This document shows, piece by piece, positions 4,200 through 6,579 of a stretch of 6,579 nucleotides of DNA (positions are counted from its first letter, which is position 1; every line of letters starts with the position of its first letter). Source of the DNA: Oscillospiraceae bacterium (GTDB taxonomy: Bacteria; Bacillota; Clostridia; Oscillospirales; CAG-272); NCBI GenBank assembly GCA_015065045.1, contig SVRB01000074.1, forward strand, positions 1 through 6,579, written 5' to 3'. Under the pieces are notes generated by a model that had not been told where the DNA came from, made no database searches, and saw nothing but the letters and a program-made list of their open reading frames with translations. Position numbers and translations under genes: made by a program.

Positions 4200-6579
4200 T
4201 CCTGCTGCATCTGTTGATTTAAATACAGATAGCGAAACGAAAGTAAAATTTAAACCTTATCTTTTACTTGCGTTTTTTGTTCCCGCGTTGCTGTTTTTGG
4301 GCATTTATCTGCTTAGAGAAGTTTATCCTCTCGGCGAAAATTCTGTGTTGGTTCTCGACCTCAACGCTCAATACGTTTACTTTTTTGAGGAATTACGAGA
4401 CATTCTCCTCGGACAAGGCAGTCTTCTTTATTCTTGGCAGAGAGCTGTCGGCGGAGAATTTATGGGTATGTACGCATACTACATTGCAAGTCCCTTTAAC
4501 TTCCTCGTTGCACTCTTTCCCGAAAATGCAATTACAGAAGCCCTTCTCACTATTTTTGTATTGAAAGCCGGTCTTTCGGGCTTTAATTTTGCAGTATATC
4601 TCCATTACTCAAAACGAGCTAAAAATAACTATTCCACAATCATTTTCTCTACGATATACGCGTTGACCGCCTACGCTCTTGTAAACGGACACAACACCAT
4701 GTGGATCGATGCTCTTCTCTTTTTCCCTCTTTTGATATTAGGTGTCGAAAGCCTTATCAATAAAAGAAAATACATTATGTATACGATCATACTTGCCGTA
4801 ACTGTTTTTTCAAACTTCTATATCGGCTATATGGTATGTATATTCCTCGTTTTGTATTCGATTTACTACTACCTTGTATACGGATATTCCAATGAATATA
4901 ACGAAACAGGCGAAAAACTACACCTCATTAAATCGATCTTACGAGTTGCATTTTTCTCACTGTTAGCACTTGCGATGTCGGCTGTAATAATTCTGACGAT
5001 AAGATATTCTCTTACGTTCGGTAAAAACAACTTTTCTGACCCCGAGAAAGATCTTTTATCAAAGTTTAATCTATTTGAGCTTTTTGCAAAGTTTTTACCT
5101 AATTCATACGACACTGTACGCCCCGACGGGCTCCCGTTTGTTTACTGCGGTGTTCTTTCGTTGATACTTCTCCCCGTATATTTCTTTGCTAAGAAAATAT
5201 CCCCGAGAGAAAAAATAGGAGCTGCAGTTATTATTTCAGCGCTCGTGTTCTCCTTCTCGGCAACAACGGTCGATTTGTTCTGGCACGGTATGCAAAATCC
5301 TAACTGGCTCAACTATCGTTACAGCTTTATGCTTTGCTTCCTGCTTGTAACATTTGCCCACCAAGCATTCCACCTTATCAAAGAAATAAAATTCAATCAT
5401 ATCGTGGCTGTTTGCTCGGCTCTCGTTCTTTTGATAATTCTCATTCAAAACGAGCAATTAGAATATATAGACAGCGTTCTTTGTATTTGGCTCAGTCTTT
5501 TGCTTGTTGGTGTATATCTTCTCGCATTGTACGCCTTCCACAAAGAAAGAGGAAGTAATTTTACTGCCCTTGTTTTAGCAATCATCGTATGCTCCGAGCT
5601 CTTTATTAACGGATACGTCTGCCTTACGGATCTTGATGAAGACGTTAAATTCAGTTCGCGTACATCGTACAGAAGCTATATCGATTCTATTTCCCCGCTC
5701 GTTGACTACGTTCACGACCTTGACGATTCGTTCTACCGTATGGAAAAAACAGGTCATCGTAAAACCAACGACAATATGACACTCGATATGAACGGTTTGT
5801 CGAGCTCAACATCTACTCTTAACGCTTCAATAGTTAAGCTTCTCAACCAGCTCGGCTATTCATCAAAGTCTCACTGGTCAAAATATCTCGGAGGCACTCC
5901 CGTTTCCGATTCACTTCTCGGTGTGAAATACGTTATAAGTGAAACATCGCACTTCGATAATTACTATAACATAATTCATACAGACAACAGTTATAAGATT
6001 TATGAAAACCCGAATGCGATGAGTCTTGCTTTTGTCGTTTCAAATCAATTTGAGCTTGTAGATTTTTCGGATTATAATAACCCCTTTGATCTGTTGAATG
6101 CCGTAATAACGTCCATGCTCGGAGAAGACGAAACTGTTGAAGTATTTAAACCCATTCAATACGTAACGGAGACTCTTTCCAACACAACTAAATCAGTTGT
6201 AAACGCTGAATACGACAAATACGTTCCTACTAACGAAAAAGATACTGCAAAGATTATATATAACTTTATGACCGGAACTGAAGACGAGATATTCTTTTTC
6301 TATCCCTCTGAATTTCCGCGTGAGGTTTCGCTTACTCTTAATGGAATCGATCAAGGAACGTTCTTTGGAAATGAAACTGACAGAATTATTTCGCTCGGCT
6401 CGTTTGACGATGATGAACGAATGAGATTTATCGTAACACTTAATAAAGAAGTGCTTTACCTTTTGACAGACGAACAATACTTCTACTATCTCGACAAAGA
6501 GGTATATGAAGCTGCTATGTCAAAGCTTTCTGAATGCAGCTATGAGATCAACGAACATTCAGACACGTATCTTAGCGGA
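4189..6579 (+). CDS. YfhO-family multi-pass membrane protein, GT-C type glycosyltransferase (partial, C-terminus outside window)
   Basis: Open for 797 codons to the window edge. A hydrophilic N-terminus (1-22) precedes the first membrane helix (about 24-43). Next is a loop with VLDLNAQYVYFFEE (55-68), the family's conserved segment, in which Asp57 is the candidate catalytic or substrate-contacting acid. About a dozen further hydrophobic segments follow (roughly 95-111, 119-139, 149-166, 175-188, 196-230 as two, 251-271, 317-334, 343-361, 378-391, 404-419, 428-450, 458-476). From about 484 a soluble, probably extracytoplasmic region begins (MNGLSSSTSTLN at 534-545, SLLGVKYVIS at 575-584). Known YfhO proteins run about 850-900 residues, so little is missing. 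In Bacillus and Listeria, YfhO/GtlB proteins act with a CsbB-type enzyme and a GtcA-type flippase to add sugars to lipoteichoic acid; which polymer is modified here is unknown. Neither partner gene is in the window. The gene overlaps DUF951 by 11 bases. Confidence 0.93.
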   Translation, partial: MTNNPAASVDLNTDSETKVKFKPYLLLAFFVPALLFLGIYLLREVYPLGENSVLVLDLNAQYVYFFEELRDILLGQGSLLYSWQRAVGGEFMGMYAYYIASPFNFLVALFPENAITEALLTIFVLKAGLSGFNFAVYLHYSKRAKNNYSTIIFSTIYALTAYALVNGHNTMWIDALLFFPLLILGVESLINKRKYIMYTIILAVTVFSNFYIGYMVCIFLVLYSIYYYLVYGYSNEYNETGEKLHLIKSILRVAFFSLLALAMSAVIILTIRYSLTFGKNNFSDPEKDLLSKFNLFELFAKFLPNSYDTVRPDGLPFVYCGVLSLILLPVYFFAKKISPREKIGAAVIISALVFSFSATTVDLFWHGMQNPNWLNYRYSFMLCFLLVTFAHQAFHLIKEIKFNHIVAVCSALVLLIILIQNEQLEYIDSVLCIWLSLLLVGVYLLALYAFHKERGSNFTALVLAIIVCSELFINGYVCLTDLDEDVKFSSRTSYRSYIDSISPLVDYVHDLDDSFYRMEKTGHRKTNDNMTLDMNGLSSSTSTLNASIVKLLNQLGYSSKSHWSKYLGGTPVSDSLLGVKYVISETSHFDNYYNIIHTDNSYKIYENPNAMSLAFVVSNQFELVDFSDYNNPFDLLNAVITSMLGEDETVEVFKPIQYVTETLSNTTKSVVNAEYDKYVPTNEKDTAKIIYNFMTGTEDEIFFFYPSEFPREVSLTLNGIDQGTFFGNETDRIISLGSFDDDERMRFIVTLNKEVLYLLTDEQYFYYLDKEVYEAAMSKLSECSYEINEHSDTYLSG

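Noticed and set aside
3959..4210. Minus-strand open frame of 83 codons opposite DUF951
   Set aside because: The plus-strand frame has family motifs, promoter and ribosome site; the minus frame has none.
6193..6477. Minus-strand open frame of 94 codons within the YfhO gene
   Set aside because: Antisense to the continuous YfhO reading frame, without ribosome site or recognisable domain.

Overview
The window looks like a piece of core chromosome from a low-GC Gram-positive bacterium, most likely a clostridial Firmicute (Bacillota). This is inferred from five things: the gene families present (DUF1836, DUF951, YfhO, CinA, and an NfeD/flotillin pair like Bacillus yuaF/yuaG), strong AGGAGG-type ribosome sites, textbook sigma-A promoters, an AT-rich composition, and a TTG start codon. 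I see no insertion sequence, phage gene, CRISPR array, tRNA or rRNA. Six protein genes fill almost all of the window, and the genes at both ends are cut by the window edges.

Left block (1-2382, minus strand): a three-gene transcription unit reads right to left. A consensus-like promoter (TTTACA, 17 bases, TATAAT; 2354-2382) drives a DUF1836 protein with a MerR-like helix-turn-helix (1765-2322). After 29 bases comes a three-helix NfeD-type membrane protein with an Asp-rich loop and a C-terminal OB-fold domain (1118-1735). After a further 53 bases comes a flotillin (SPFH protein with a long Ala/Glu coiled coil), whose C-terminus lies beyond position 1. NfeD and flotillin proteins are known partners in bacterial membrane microdomains. 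The DUF1836 protein is a reasonable but untested candidate for their regulator.

Middle (2537-3885, minus strand): cinA, coding for a full-length two-domain CinA (MoCF-like domain plus NMN deamidase/PncC-like domain), has its own promoter and a very clear intrinsic terminator, so it appears to be a single-gene unit. The 150 bases or so upstream of it hold two divergent promoters.

Right block (3914-6579, plus strand): a second TTTACA, 17 bases, TATAAT promoter drives a small DUF951 protein with a Cys pair, starting at TTG. Its last 11 bases overlap the start of a large YfhO-family multi-pass membrane protein (GT-C-type glycosyltransferase family, linked in Bacillus and Listeria to lipoteichoic-acid glycosylation). 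That gene is still open at the right edge after 797 codons.

Taken together, the two multi-gene units both concern the cell envelope (membrane microdomain organisation; probable envelope polymer glycosylation), with a housekeeping nucleotide-salvage/repair gene between them. I found no convincing undescribed large system. The points most worth following up are the DUF1836-NfeD-flotillin linkage, the acidic loop in NfeD, the overlap of DUF951 with YfhO, and corrected start sites for three genes.
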